DNA from: Clostridiales bacterium
GTDB lineage: Bacteria; Bacillota; Clostridia; Saccharofermentanales; Saccharofermentanaceae
DNA: 64,000 nucleotides
NCBI GenBank assembly: GCA_017510605.1
Contig: JAFWMQ010000005.1
Coordinates: forward strand, 62,001-126,000
Reading direction: 5' to 3'
Position numbers and translations under genes: made by a program. The first letter of the stretch is position 1; each line of letters begins with the position of its first letter. Below the pieces are notes generated by a model. It had not been told where the DNA came from. It saw only the letters and a program-made list of their open reading frames with translations, and ran no database searches. Positions 44,448 through 53,374 of the stretch are shown here, in pieces.

Positions 44448-46475
44448 ATGAAAAAAGGATTTATCAAACTTGTCGCATGCGCTTTGGCAGGAATGCTTCT
44501 CCTCGGCGGATGCGATGTACTCCCAAAAGGTACGGACGGGCCTTACGAAGTACCGCTTACGATAGCAGCGGATTTCACAAAGAAAGAGAATAAGGGCGGC
44601 AACTGGGTTACATACGGTAATTCCAAGATCCAGCTCAAAGACGGCAAGGCGCTGGTTACCGACCGTAAAGCCAGCAACGACGGAATCGCTATTCCCTGTC
44701 CCGATTACAGAGGCAATACTATCAATGCTACTGCTACTGTATCGAGTGCAAATGATTCCGTAACGATCTCCATGAGATACGACATCTACGGTAATGTTTC
44801 CTATGTAAATATCGCAGGCAGCGCTACCACAGAATCAGGCGAGACAACGATCTCAGGCAATGTTGATATCCCCGCAAATGCACAGAATGCTTTGATCTAT
44901 ATCGAGGCAAGCGACGTAAGGGACATCACGGTTTCTGCTTTCTCTGTAAGCGTAGTCGGAGACTTTAACGATCTTTCCGGAACACCTGTTGAAGAACTCG
45001 CTGATCCAACAAAGACAGCTTCCTTAAGTGCAGCTTATGCCGATCTTTTCAGATTCGGTGTTGCAACTCCTGCAACGGTATATACAAATACAAACGATGC
45101 GTTCAGAAAGCTCGTTCTCGCACAGTTCAATTCCGTAACACCAGAGAATGAACTGAAGCCTGAGAACGTTCTCGATGCTGCCACAACGATGGCAGATCCT
45201 GCAAAGTATAATGAGTGCCCTGCAGTTCATTTCGACGCTGCAAAGCCGATCCTCGACTTCTGCAAAGAGAACGGCATTCAGATGAGAGGCCATACACTTA
45301 TATGGTATTCCCAGACACCTTCATGGCTTTTCTATGAGAATTACGATGTCAACGGACAGCTCGCAAGCAGAGAACTCATGCTCAAGAGAATGGAAAACTA
45401 TATCGACGCAGTCATGAACTGGTGCGAAGAGAACTATCCCGGCGTTATCTATGCCTGGGACGTAGTCAATGAAGCGGCCGCAGATGATGGGGGAATGAGA
45501 GATTGCTATTGGAAGCAGACGATTGGTGACGACTACGTTGAGAAGGCATTCGAATTCGCAAGAAAGCACGGTCCTTCAGGAGTCCAGCTTTTCTACAACG
45601 ACTACAACGAGTATCAGACATCCAAGCAGGAAGACATCCTCACGATGCTGAAGCCCATTGCTGCTGCAGGCAACATCGACGGAATGGGCATGCAGAGCCA
45701 CATCAGCTCAGGAATGAATGTTGATAACTACATTGCAGCTGCAAAGAGATATGCAGACGAATTAGGTGTTGTCATCCACATCACAGAACTTGATGTTCAG
45801 GCACCCAAATCCCTTAACTCCATGTACGATCAGGGCGTTTACATGAAGAAGCTTTTCGAGGCCATAATACAGGCAGACAAGGACGGCGTGCCGATCGAGT
45901 GCGTAACAGTCTGGGGTCTCACAGATGACATGAGCTGGAAGTCTGCAACAAAGCCGCTGCTCTTCTACGGCAACCTTAATCCCAAGCCGGCTTACGAGGG
46001 CGTTATGTGCGCTATAAACGGCGGTGAAGTTGCCAAGCCCGCAGATTATGTTGAGCCTGTATCCGATACGACGCCTTTCGTTGAGGACTACGAAGATCAG
46101 AAGTTCATCGGCGGTCCCAGATACAGTTCTGTCCAGAAGATCGTCGAAGGCGGATATGAGAGCAAATACTGTCTCCAGAACACCGAAGGCTACGCTGAGT
46201 ACGACGGTTATTCCATCGACGTATCACAGTATGCAGGCCACGTTATCCACATAAGCTTTGCAATCAAGTCCGAGGCTCCTTCCTGCAAGTGCACCGCTGA
46301 TATCGACGGCGTATGGCCTAACATCGCCGAAGTCCAGACAGGTACTGACGAGTGGGTACTTGGCGAGGGCGACTTCGAGATCGAAGAAGGCACAGCAAGC
46401 CTCACGATCTATTTCGAGAGCACCGACATGAGCCCGTTCTTCCTCGACAACGTCGAGATCAAGGCAATGAACTGA
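44448..46475 (+). CDS. GH10 endo-1,4-beta-xylanase lipoprotein with flanking carbohydrate-binding domains
   Basis: Cell-surface xylan hydrolase, 675 aa from ATG44448 (GGAGGT upstream). The lipid Cys is Cys22 (LLLGGC). Residues about 35-175 form a beta-sandwich CBM4/9-like domain. The GH10 barrel follows (NSVTPENELKPENVL, RGHTLIWYSQTPSWL), with acid/base Glu342 in WDVVNEAAA and nucleophile Glu447 in HITELDVQ. A second CBM-like beta domain ends the protein (about 545-675, VEDYEDQK to FFLDNVEIKAM). It implies plant-fibre use. No transporter or other glycosidase is adjacent. Confidence 0.95.
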   Translation: MKKGFIKLVACALAGMLLLGGCDVLPKGTDGPYEVPLTIAADFTKKENKGGNWVTYGNSKIQLKDGKALVTDRKASNDGIAIPCPDYRGNTINATATVSSANDSVTISMRYDIYGNVSYVNIAGSATTESGETTISGNVDIPANAQNALIYIEASDVRDITVSAFSVSVVGDFNDLSGTPVEELADPTKTASLSAAYADLFRFGVATPATVYTNTNDAFRKLVLAQFNSVTPENELKPENVLDAATTMADPAKYNECPAVHFDAAKPILDFCKENGIQMRGHTLIWYSQTPSWLFYENYDVNGQLASRELMLKRMENYIDAVMNWCEENYPGVIYAWDVVNEAAADDGGMRDCYWKQTIGDDYVEKAFEFARKHGPSGVQLFYNDYNEYQTSKQEDILTMLKPIAAAGNIDGMGMQSHISSGMNVDNYIAAAKRYADELGVVIHITELDVQAPKSLNSMYDQGVYMKKLFEAIIQADKDGVPIECVTVWGLTDDMSWKSATKPLLFYGNLNPKPAYEGVMCAINGGEVAKPADYVEPVSDTTPFVEDYEDQKFIGGPRYSSVQKIVEGGYESKYCLQNTEGYAEYDGYSIDVSQYAGHVIHISFAIKSEAPSCKCTADIDGVWPNIAEVQTGTDEWVLGEGDFEIEEGTASLTIYFESTDMSPFFLDNVEIKAMN

Positions 46476-46500
46476 TAGTTTTATACTGATTGGTTATTAA

Positions 46501-46532
46501 GAGGCTGTCTCTTGTGAGGCAGCCTCTTTTTT
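46501..46532 (+). terminator. Terminator after the xylanase gene
   Basis: An 11-bp stem with one G-T pair (GAGGCTGTCTC / GAGGCAGCCTC), four-base loop and six T. The stem resembles that of the potD terminator at 3099. Confidence 0.9.
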
Positions 46533-46590
46533 CGCGAAAACGGCATTCACCCGGAAACGAAGAAATTTATCGAAAAACAATAAAAAGTGA

Positions 46591-46619
46591 TTGAAAAACA
46601 ATATAACGCATGCTAATAT
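46591..46619 (+). promoter_or_regulatory. Candidate promoter of the 46659 gene
   Basis: TTGAAA (46591-46596) and TAATAT (46614-46619) with a 17-base spacer, 40 bases before the start codon. Confidence 0.55.
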
Positions 46620-46658
46620 AATTTCAACCATGGTAATTCTATTAAGGAGAACAGAGCG

Positions 46659-47174
46659 ATGAGAAGAAGGTTTCCGACCGGCTTAAAAGTCTTTCTGATA
46701 ATAGCATCGGTATTTATAACAATTTATGGTTTCTTTTTCATCCAGATTGCAAGTGCTTTGTCGTGGAAAGTCCATGATGATCTGACCGACAAAAAGAAAT
46801 CGGAATTCAGCGAGATGGCCCTGATGCCCGGACTGGCTCCCTCTATAGAGCGCTATGGTATCAAAGGTTGGCAGGATGCTGAATACCTTATTGAAACTTA
46901 CAAATATGACAGCGTTGATGCACTGTGCGATGCTCTGCCGAATGGTTGCAGTGAAAGCATCAGGAAGACGCTCGAGACCGGCACTCCCACCAATGAAAAA
47001 GACGCTAAGGGCAAGCGCATAAAGCGATACGAAGTAGCCTACGGTCTGCCCCTGATCTCGGATGACGAGGCGGAAGAGGAACACTATGCTTACACATATG
47101 CCTTCCGTGACTACTACATCTATGAGTATTCGGACGGCACCTACCGTTTCGCGGCCGACGTTGCGATACCTTAA
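46659..47174 (+). CDS. Single-helix membrane protein, unknown function
   Basis: A 171-aa protein with a basic N-terminus (MRRRFPTGLK) and one membrane helix at about 11-32, then an extracellular region with charged helices and a terminal aromatic strand pattern (YAYTYAFRDYYIYEYSDGTYRF). No family is recognised. The start follows AAGGAGAAC. It is a monocistronic unit converging on the CPBP gene across a repeat-bearing gap. Confidence 0.65.
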   Translation: MRRRFPTGLKVFLIIASVFITIYGFFFIQIASALSWKVHDDLTDKKKSEFSEMALMPGLAPSIERYGIKGWQDAEYLIETYKYDSVDALCDALPNGCSESIRKTLETGTPTNEKDAKGKRIKRYEVAYGLPLISDDEAEEEHYAYTYAFRDYYIYEYSDGTYRFAADVAIP

Positions 47175-47226
47175 GTGACGTAAAATCCGTTCCGCTGTCC
47201 GGCGCCGGCCTGAGTTAATGTAGATT

Positions 47227-47254
47227 TCCCGACATAGTTTACGCTGCGTCGGGA
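47227..47254. repeat. Inverted repeat in the convergent gap
   Basis: TCCCGAC and GTCGGGA form a 7-bp stem with a 14-base loop, 53 bases after the 46659 gene stop. There is no good T tract, so a terminator role is uncertain. Confidence 0.4.
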
Positions 47255-47277
47255 CAAATCTGAGGATCTGCTTAAAG

Positions 47278-47318
47278 TTCAGGCAATACTTCAGGCTATG
47301 CCTGGACTTTTCCCTGAA
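47278..47318. repeat. Hairpin-forming 41-bp repeat, copy 1
   Basis: Starts TTCAGGCAATACTTCAGG and ends CCTGAA. It contains an outer TTCAGG/CCTGAA pair and an inner TTCAGG/CCTGGA pair, so two nested stems are possible. Copy 2 lies at 47341. Confidence 0.6.
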
Positions 47319-47340
47319 TAGAGATGAATTTTCGCAAAAA

Positions 47341-47381
47341 TTCAGGTAATACTTCAGGTTAAGCCTGAACTTTTGCCTGAA
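47341..47381. repeat. Hairpin-forming 41-bp repeat, copy 2
   Basis: Same 41-base layout as copy 1, 63 bases later, with five substitutions. The inner arm pair TTCAGG/CCTGAA is perfect here where copy 1 has CCTGGA. It ends 13 bases before the CPBP gene stop on the other strand. Confidence 0.6.
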
Positions 47382-47393
47382 CATTTCTTAACC

Positions 47394-48293
47394 TCAGCGA
47401 ACATCCCGCTTCTTAACTTTAGCGAAAACCAACACCGCAGCCACCACCATAACCGGCAGGCATCCTAAAAGACCGAAGCAGTTGGGGCCGAGGATGGACA
47501 GATGAGAATAACCGCCCCTGAGCATGAACATTAGAGGCATTGCAGATGAGTTCATCGCTGCGTGCATGAGCGAGGGGAGCCAGATGCAGCCGGTCTTCTC
47601 ATAGACATGGTCGATCAACACACCAAATGCACACAAAGATATGCAGATCATGACGGGGCCTAAAACCGGTTTGCCGAAATAATCACCCTCATAGAAATAG
47701 CTTCCGAGAATGACGAGCGGCCAGTGCCAGATTCCCCATAGAGCGCCGCCGGCAAGTTTTCCGAAGACGGGACCTAGCCTGGTTTTAAGGTATGGATACA
47801 TGACGCCTCTCCAGCCTGCTTCTTCGCCGAGGCTCGGAAGGATCTGCGAGATGGGAAGGATGGTCAGCGACATTATTATCATCATGATGAGGCAGGCGTA
47901 GGCGGAGGTCTCTGAAGTATCGATCATTCCGCTCACCTCTGCAGGGAGCATTGCCAGATAGCTGTCCATCCCTATCCCGAATGAATCTTTATTGAAAGCG
48001 AAGAATATTCCTGCGCCGATCCAGCTTAAGAGCTGGGGGCCGATCAGGGAAGCGATCAGGTACTTGAAGGAGAATTTCGGCTTCCAGCCGAGCTTCTTGA
48101 AGGGAAGTCCCGATACGATTACAGCGATCAGGGGGATGAATATTGCTATGAACCTGAAGAGGAACAGGCAGAGCAAAATGTTGCCGCCTTTGTATGCAAG
48201 CCCTGCGACCGACAGGGGGATATATGCCGCCAAAAATGCGACCGTCATAAATATACCGAACTTTTTATTCGTTATCTCACTACCGTTTATCAT
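47394..48293 (-). CDS. CPBP-family intramembrane metalloprotease
   Basis: A 299-aa membrane protein of the CAAX-protease/bacteriocin-processing group, with about eight helices. The start at 48293 follows AAGGAG. Motif 1 is EEAGWRGVMYPYL (Glu-Glu and Arg), motif 2 is WHWPLVI, and motif 3 is LMHAAMNSS. These are the expected metal and catalytic residues. The XRE regulator gene ends 16 bases upstream, so the two are probably one operon. Confidence 0.9.
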   Translation of the reverse strand: MINGSEITNKKFGIFMTVAFLAAYIPLSVAGLAYKGGNILLCLFLFRFIAIFIPLIAVIVSGLPFKKLGWKPKFSFKYLIASLIGPQLLSWIGAGIFFAFNKDSFGIGMDSYLAMLPAEVSGMIDTSETSAYACLIMMIIMSLTILPISQILPSLGEEAGWRGVMYPYLKTRLGPVFGKLAGGALWGIWHWPLVILGSYFYEGDYFGKPVLGPVMICISLCAFGVLIDHVYEKTGCIWLPSLMHAAMNSSAMPLMFMLRGGYSHLSILGPNCFGLLGCLPVMVVAAVLVFAKVKKRDVR

Positions 48294-48309
48294 GTTGTGC
48301 TCCTTGGAG

Positions 48310-48825
48310 TTACTTTTTGTTTTTGCGGAGTAATTGCTGTTTGCGCTCAGTAATCTTTGCAAAGTTTTTGTCGGTTACGAGGATGCCCAATATGAGCATT
48401 CCGAACATTATTCCGAGCAGAAGGCCGTTAAGTATGCCGTAAAGACCGGTGTCGATATCGGGGCCGAAGAAAAGCAGAATAATGTAGAGCGCTCCGCATA
48501 CTGTTGCGCCGATGAACATCAGCTGCATTTTCTTCATAACTTTTTTCATGTTGTCGTCAGTATAATCTGCTGCCATGAGCATTGTTTCTTTGAGATCTTT
48601 GTCCACTGTCTTGTCCTTTCTTTCGCCATTGAAGATTTCTCTCATGTCGACATCGTAAAGATCTGCCAGCTCTACCAGTATGGAGAGGTCGGGAAGATTG
48701 CTTCCGGTTTCCCATCTTGAGACGGTTCTTCTGGAGACGTTCATCTTATCTGCAAGTTCTTCCTGAGTGAGCTTTTTCTCTTTGCGGAGTGTCTTGAGAA
48801 ATTCGCCGATCTTCTGCTGGTCCAT
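48310..48825 (-). CDS. XRE-family regulator with C-terminal membrane helices
   Basis: A 171-aa protein starting at 48825 (AAGGAGG upstream). Residues 5-62 are a helix-turn-helix (LTQEELADKMNVSRRTVSRWETGSNLPD). Two membrane helices follow at about 97-118 and 124-146, and a basic tail ends it. A membrane-tethered repressor sensing envelope state is plausible. The CPBP protease gene lies 16 bases downstream. Confidence 0.88.
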   Translation of the reverse strand: MDQQKIGEFLKTLRKEKKLTQEELADKMNVSRRTVSRWETGSNLPDLSILVELADLYDVDMREIFNGERKDKTVDKDLKETMLMAADYTDDNMKKVMKKMQLMFIGATVCGALYIILLFFGPDIDTGLYGILNGLLLGIMFGMLILGILVTDKNFAKITERKQQLLRKNKK

Positions 48826-48871
48826 CTGACGTCTGCCTCCTTGGGTAATGGTGTATCTCAAAGTAAAACTA

Positions 48872-48880
48872 ATTATACCA
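48872..48880 (-). promoter_or_regulatory. Extended -10 promoter of the XRE gene
   Basis: On the minus strand TGGTATAAT forms a perfect extended -10, about 47 bases before the XRE start. No clear -35 is visible, which an extended -10 can tolerate. Confidence 0.45.
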
Positions 48881-48935
48881 TTGACCCGAAACCGGACCTG
48901 ACGTGCCGGGCCTGAAGTATTTAGCAGCAGGAGAA

Positions 48936-49124
48936 TTATCTCTTTGCCGTTTTATTTTTTCTTACCAGGCAGATTACATTAATTACTCCTGAGAGTGCCG
49001 TGCAGCCAAGGGCGCATGTAAGGGGAAGATTTGTCTGCAGGTTTCCGAACATTGAGATCAGAAGAAGGATTATTGCAGAAATTCCTAAGATTGCTTCGAT
49101 TACCATAATGATCTTGTTTGTCAT
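48936..49124 (-). CDS. Small two-helix membrane protein
   Basis: A 62-aa hydrophobic protein starting at 49124 behind AAAAGGAGAAA. Helices span about 4-26 (IIMVIEAILGISAIILLLISM) and 34-53 (LTCALGCTALSGVINVICLV), with a basic C-terminus (RKNKTAKR). No family is recognised. It lies on the same strand as the XRE/CPBP pair, 110 bases upstream. Confidence 0.6.
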   Translation of the reverse strand: MTNKIIMVIEAILGISAIILLLISMFGNLQTNLPLTCALGCTALSGVINVICLVRKNKTAKR

Positions 49125-49223
49125 TTTGAGTTTCTCCTTTTCGATTTGTGATAGCCCGATGATAGCCTCGGGGCCCCCGGGGATTAAAGGACACAACACG
49201 TCTCAAACACGCTGTTTTCGCGG

Positions 49224-49244
49224 ATGGGACATGGTATGTCCCAT
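49224..49244. repeat. Perfect 9-bp inverted repeat
   Basis: ATGGGACAT, three bases, ATGTCCCAT, followed on the plus strand by ATTTTTT. It would be a terminator for plus-strand transcripts, but no plus-strand gene ends here. It lies 100 bases upstream of the minus-strand 62-aa gene, where it might instead be an operator. Confidence 0.5.
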
Positions 49245-49269
49245 ATTTTTTCGACATGAAACAGGGCGT

Positions 49270-49335
49270 TTTGATATATTGATGCAAATCGGTTTTGATA
49301 TATTTATAATTAATTTGAGATATTTCTTGAGATAT
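49270..49335. repeat. Four TTGAkATAT repeats upstream of the MutS-like gene
   Basis: TTGATATAT occurs at 49270 and 49294 (inside a 13-bp direct repeat GTTTTGATATATT), and TTGAGATAT at 49315 and 49327. TATAAT at 49305-49310 sits among them, with the start codon at 49352. They could be a regulator site array or chance in AT-rich DNA. Confidence 0.4.
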
Positions 49336-49351
49336 CCGGGGGAGAGGAATA

Positions 49352-50899
49352 ATGGATCTACTTTTTAAGACAAGCGGCAGTGACAATTACCATATCCTGC
49401 CGGACGGGACTGTAAAAGACATTGCGCTTCACGAGGTTATCGAAAACATGACGGGCGACTCTGAGGAACAGAAGATCCTCAGAGACATCATGGTCAGGAT
49501 CCCGGCCGGACCTTCAGACATGATCTACAGGCAGGAGATCTTAAAGGACCTTCTGGCAAACGAAGAACTCTGCAAGGATATCCGGAGCGTTATCGATTCT
49601 GTAAAAGTACTCCAATATTACGGGAACGGCGCCAAAAGGCTTCATGACAGGGACAATTCGCTGGCATCACTTCTGGAGGAGCTCAGGGCCCTCAAGGTTT
49701 ATGTGGAAGTGGTGGAGACGCTTTCCGATACGCTCATCAGAAATGATATTAAGTCTGAAGGCCTGATCTCCGTCAGGGATTCTTTGAAGGAGATCGTGGA
49801 CAGCGAAGAATTCAGGTCGGTCAAGCCGGATATCGAGAAGATCCATGAAGACCTGTCGGTCGCAAAGGGAGCTGTCATCGGAGTGACCTTAACGGCTGAT
49901 ATGGATATAGAAAATGTTACCGCGATCGAGTTCGTGGATTATAAGCCGAGATCAAATTACACCATAATGGATATTGCGGTTGGCTCTAAGATCAGGAATC
50001 CATTTAACGATTACAAGTACCAGGACCCGCTCCTGACCGCCATGACGCCTCATATGAAAAAGCACTTGGGAAGGCATTTTGCTGAGGTTAAGCGCCTTAT
50101 CACGAAGCATTCGAAATACGATTCACGTATGCTTACGGATCTTTACAATGCTCTTGTCTTCTATCTGGATGCGGCGGATTTCGGCAGGAAGCTGGCATCA
50201 AAGAATTATGCCACCTGTTTTCCCGTGATCGTTCCCGGAAAAGATATGGTGATCAAAGGCCTTTATAATATCAGGCTTGCGGTTGCCGGCCAGAAAGAGA
50301 TCGTTAAGAACGATTTCTCCTTTGCTGATAACGAGAAGATCTACATTCTCACAGGACCTAACCGCGGCGGCAAGACGATATTGGAGCAGGCGCTGGGTCA
50401 TATATCGGTGATGGCATCCCTGGGAATGTTTGTCACGGCTGATTCCTGCGAAGGAATGCCGTTCGCGAATATCCTCACGCATTTCCCCATCGACGAGAAT
50501 CTGACGATCAATTACGGCAGGCTCGGTGAAGAGGCCGTAAGGATCAAGGAGATGGTCAAAGCTGCAGACAAAGATACACTGCTCCTGTTCAACGAGACAT
50601 TCTCCACGACTTCGGCTGCGGATGCTTTGTACCTGTGCAAGGATCTTATCCGCATCCTTAAGGAAAAGGGCTCCTGCGTCATATTCAACACCCACATTCA
50701 CGAGTTGGCCGGCAGCCTTTCCGAGATGAACGGCTGGGACGGCGACAGCAGGATCATAAGCGTCGTTATGGAGATCAAGGATAATAAGAATACTTTCAGG
50801 CTTAAGCGAAGTGCTCCGGACACAAGTTCTTACGCGAGGAACATCGCCGAGAAGTACGGGATCACATACGAGCAGATGAAGGAAATAAGTGAAGAATAA
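49352..50899 (+). CDS. MutS-like ATPase (MutS domain V family protein)
   Basis: A 515-aa protein related to the clamp and ATPase part of MutS but lacking the mismatch-recognition domain. The P-loop is TGPNRGGKTILEQALG near residue 333. The Walker B region reads LLLFNETFSTTSAADAL, with Asn where MutS has Asp before Glu. ILTHFPIDENL and FNTHIHELA match the conserved ATPase loops. Long charged helices precede it (about 60-250). Function of this clostridial family is unknown; mismatch repair is unlikely. The start follows GGGGGAGAGG. The stop overlaps the next ATG by one base. Confidence 0.88.
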   Translation: MDLLFKTSGSDNYHILPDGTVKDIALHEVIENMTGDSEEQKILRDIMVRIPAGPSDMIYRQEILKDLLANEELCKDIRSVIDSVKVLQYYGNGAKRLHDRDNSLASLLEELRALKVYVEVVETLSDTLIRNDIKSEGLISVRDSLKEIVDSEEFRSVKPDIEKIHEDLSVAKGAVIGVTLTADMDIENVTAIEFVDYKPRSNYTIMDIAVGSKIRNPFNDYKYQDPLLTAMTPHMKKHLGRHFAEVKRLITKHSKYDSRMLTDLYNALVFYLDAADFGRKLASKNYATCFPVIVPGKDMVIKGLYNIRLAVAGQKEIVKNDFSFADNEKIYILTGPNRGGKTILEQALGHISVMASLGMFVTADSCEGMPFANILTHFPIDENLTINYGRLGEEAVRIKEMVKAADKDTLLLFNETFSTTSAADALYLCKDLIRILKEKGSCVIFNTHIHELAGSLSEMNGWDGDSRIISVVMEIKDNKNTFRLKRSAPDTSSYARNIAEKYGITYEQMKEISEE

Positions 50900-52383
50900 T
50901 GAAGGTTAATCTCAGTAAAAAAGCAGCATGTGTACTGGCGCTCGCTAATCTGATCGCAGTGATCGGAACGGCAGGATGCAGTGCCGGTCAGGAAAAGGAG
51001 ACTGATCCGAGGTTTATCGGAACTCCGGAGACCACAGAGGCGCCGCCGTCTGACGTGAATGAACTCCTGGCGGGCGGTGATAAGGATTACTATATTCCTT
51101 TTCAGGATCCTGACCATAGTTTCTGCCTGATAGGCGAGGGTCTGGGCACTCCGGTCCGTCAGCAGGGAATGGGCGGATGTTACTGCTATGCAGCCGTCAC
51201 TTCAATGCAGTCTTCGTATCTCAAAGAGCATGGCGAGCTGATCGATATCAATCCTGTCGATATCATCAACAGGATCTATGAGATGCCGGAAAAAACTGAC
51301 GGCGAGGAGCCCCGGTATCCCGAAGAGAAGTTCTATGTTCCTTCCGTGCAGCCCCTTGATCTCGGAGGTGATATCGCCCGGGTAACGGGAGCGCTCTGCG
51401 CAGATCCTCTGAACGGATATCTTGTATCGGAGGCAAATATTTTCGGCAGTTACAACGCACCGGGAACAACTTCCGTAACCGAAGATGATATCAAAGGATA
51501 TATCAGGGAATATGGTGCGATCTGTCTGGCCGTAAATTACAAAAAAGACTGCAAATACATTAACGGCTACTACACGCAGAATTATCAGAATAATGCAGAG
51601 GACAGGGATCATGTGGCTGCGATCGTCGGTTGGGATGATGATTTTCCTTCTGACTGTTTTAAGACGCCGGCGACGAGGAACGGCGCATGGCTGGTGCAGA
51701 ATTCGTTTGGCGATTTCTGGGGAAACTGCGGATTCTACTGGGTCTCCTACGATATGCCCATCCCGGATTTTTATAATTGCAGCGTCACCAAAGAGTACAC
51801 ATCGGCTGTCTCTTACGGGCGTTTCCCGATGGCCACGGTCTATTCTCCTGATGTGATGGATAAGCTCGGTGAAGAAATGGATCTCTCGAATATTACTATG
51901 GACGACATCACGAAGGGCGGCGATGTGGCAGTTGCCACTGTATATGAACAGAAAGGTTCTGTCGGCGCCGTAGGTTTCTGGACAAATGCTCCCGGCCAGC
52001 CTTATACGGTTGAGATCTTAGACGGAGAGTTCGGCAGGGTCCTCACGAGCGCAAGCGGTTCTTTCGAGCACAGCGGCTATCACACGGTGAAGTTCGATAA
52101 GCCTGTTTCCGTAAAGAAGTTTACGGTTGTGGTCAGGACTGCGGGATTGGCTGTTTTCGAGGGCGGGCCGGCCGATAACGTCAAAGTATACACGATATTT
52201 CAAAAGGCATATGCCCATTATGAGGCGAAAAGCCAGCCCGGAAGGTCTTTTATCCAGACCGGAGAAGAATGGGTCGATGTGACCGATCCGTCCCTCAAGT
52301 CGCGTTTGGGATTAGATGATATCCCGGATTATGAGACTATTGTTACACCCGGTGATCCGTGCATTACGGTACTGTTTATTTGA
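50899..52383 (+). CDS. Secreted C1-family (papain-like) cysteine peptidase with lectin-like domain
   Basis: A 494-aa lipoprotein (lipobox GTAGC, Cys27) with a Thr/Glu/Pro linker. The C1 domain shows the oxyanion Gln in VRQQGMGGCYCYAA (nucleophile Cys96 by alignment with CWAF, Cys94 possible), the catalytic His in RDHVAAIVGWDD and the Asn in LVQNSFGDFWG. The C-terminal 180 residues form the beta-rich lectin-like domain often attached to this family (VEILDGEFGRVL, HTVKFDKPVSV). Its start overlaps the MutS-like stop. Confidence 0.9.
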   Translation: MKVNLSKKAACVLALANLIAVIGTAGCSAGQEKETDPRFIGTPETTEAPPSDVNELLAGGDKDYYIPFQDPDHSFCLIGEGLGTPVRQQGMGGCYCYAAVTSMQSSYLKEHGELIDINPVDIINRIYEMPEKTDGEEPRYPEEKFYVPSVQPLDLGGDIARVTGALCADPLNGYLVSEANIFGSYNAPGTTSVTEDDIKGYIREYGAICLAVNYKKDCKYINGYYTQNYQNNAEDRDHVAAIVGWDDDFPSDCFKTPATRNGAWLVQNSFGDFWGNCGFYWVSYDMPIPDFYNCSVTKEYTSAVSYGRFPMATVYSPDVMDKLGEEMDLSNITMDDITKGGDVAVATVYEQKGSVGAVGFWTNAPGQPYTVEILDGEFGRVLTSASGSFEHSGYHTVKFDKPVSVKKFTVVVRTAGLAVFEGGPADNVKVYTIFQKAYAHYEAKSQPGRSFIQTGEEWVDVTDPSLKSRLGLDDIPDYETIVTPGDPCITVLFI

Positions 52384-52396
52384 GGAGGGAATTGCT

Positions 52397-53374
52397 ATGT
52401 TATTTGGAATAGAACCCGACGAAAGAATTATAAACGGCGGTACGCATACTTATCATGATACAGGTGCTGCCAAGGTTATCGAGTCTAAGAACATTGTTGA
52501 ATTTCATACTCATTGTTACTGGTACAACAGGGATAAGTGGAGACCTGAACCGGTAAGGTTTTCAGTAAGCAGGGAGAATGGTGAAGGACCTTTCATTCTC
52601 ACAAGAGACGATACTCGTGTCGAGACGGATGGATCTTTCCTCGCAAAGCTCCAGGAGATCATCGAAAAGCACAAGCTTGTATCTGTAAACGGCAGCTATG
52701 AACACACGTACGGCATTCCTCCGGAATTTCTTGATTATGAGATCAAGGCAGTCTACGATTCCGGAGAGGAACTGCACTTTATCACTAACGGTTCGCCGGA
52801 GTCCCTGTGGTGTGCTGATCTCCGGAAAGCATTGTGCGACGAACTGGTACGCCACGGCATCGAAGACATGCTTCCCCCTATCGAGGACCGCAGGATCGCA
52901 AGGTTTGACCTGAAGTTCAATGAATGGCCGCGGAGTATTTCTTATGCGACTATCAGAACTGAGGATGACGAGGACGGAAAACGCCCGGTACACTTCTCGA
53001 AGATTGTTTTCAACTATGAGACCAAGTCTTCGGAGGGTTTAAAAATAATAAAGATACCCGATGGTTTTTATGCCCATATCACAGAGCTCGTCGATCAGAC
53101 TAATCTGAGAGAATACAGCAACGGAAAGATTGATTTTCCCGATTCTTTCGGCGGAGGAGGCATGATGATGGGAATGGGTATGGGAATGTCCATGCAGTCC
53201 CAGGAACAGCCTAAGATCGATAAGGAGCGCACACCATACATAGGTTACTGCTGCGAAGGCGAGAGCGGAAAACAATGCAACACTTTCAGGTACGGTGACG
53301 ACATACCCGAAGGACTCCGCGAGGCTGCCGCTGTCATCCGCGAATATCTCGAAGGAATATTCGCTTCACAATGA
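52397..53374 (+). CDS. Unknown protein with Gly/Met-rich loop
   Basis: A 325-aa cytoplasmic protein starting at 52397 (GAGGAGGG upstream), 13 bases after the peptidase gene. The N-terminal 235 residues are alternating strands and helices with many His, Trp and Tyr (FHTHCYWYNRDKW). Then comes a Gly/Met-only stretch (about 254-268, GGGGMMMGMGMGMSM), and a last segment with YCCEGESGKQC. I recognise no family. The stop overlaps the HAD start by four bases, so it belongs to the run of four genes from 49352. Confidence 0.65.
   Translation: MLFGIEPDERIINGGTHTYHDTGAAKVIESKNIVEFHTHCYWYNRDKWRPEPVRFSVSRENGEGPFILTRDDTRVETDGSFLAKLQEIIEKHKLVSVNGSYEHTYGIPPEFLDYEIKAVYDSGEELHFITNGSPESLWCADLRKALCDELVRHGIEDMLPPIEDRRIARFDLKFNEWPRSISYATIRTEDDEDGKRPVHFSKIVFNYETKSSEGLKIIKIPDGFYAHITELVDQTNLREYSNGKIDFPDSFGGGGMMMGMGMGMSMQSQEQPKIDKERTPYIGYCCEGESGKQCNTFRYGDDIPEGLREAAAVIREYLEGIFASQ

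Noticed and set aside
49352..50899. Mismatch repair gene mutS
   Set aside because: The protein is 515 aa, lacks the mismatch-recognition N-terminus and has a changed Walker B. It belongs to a MutS-related family of unknown role.
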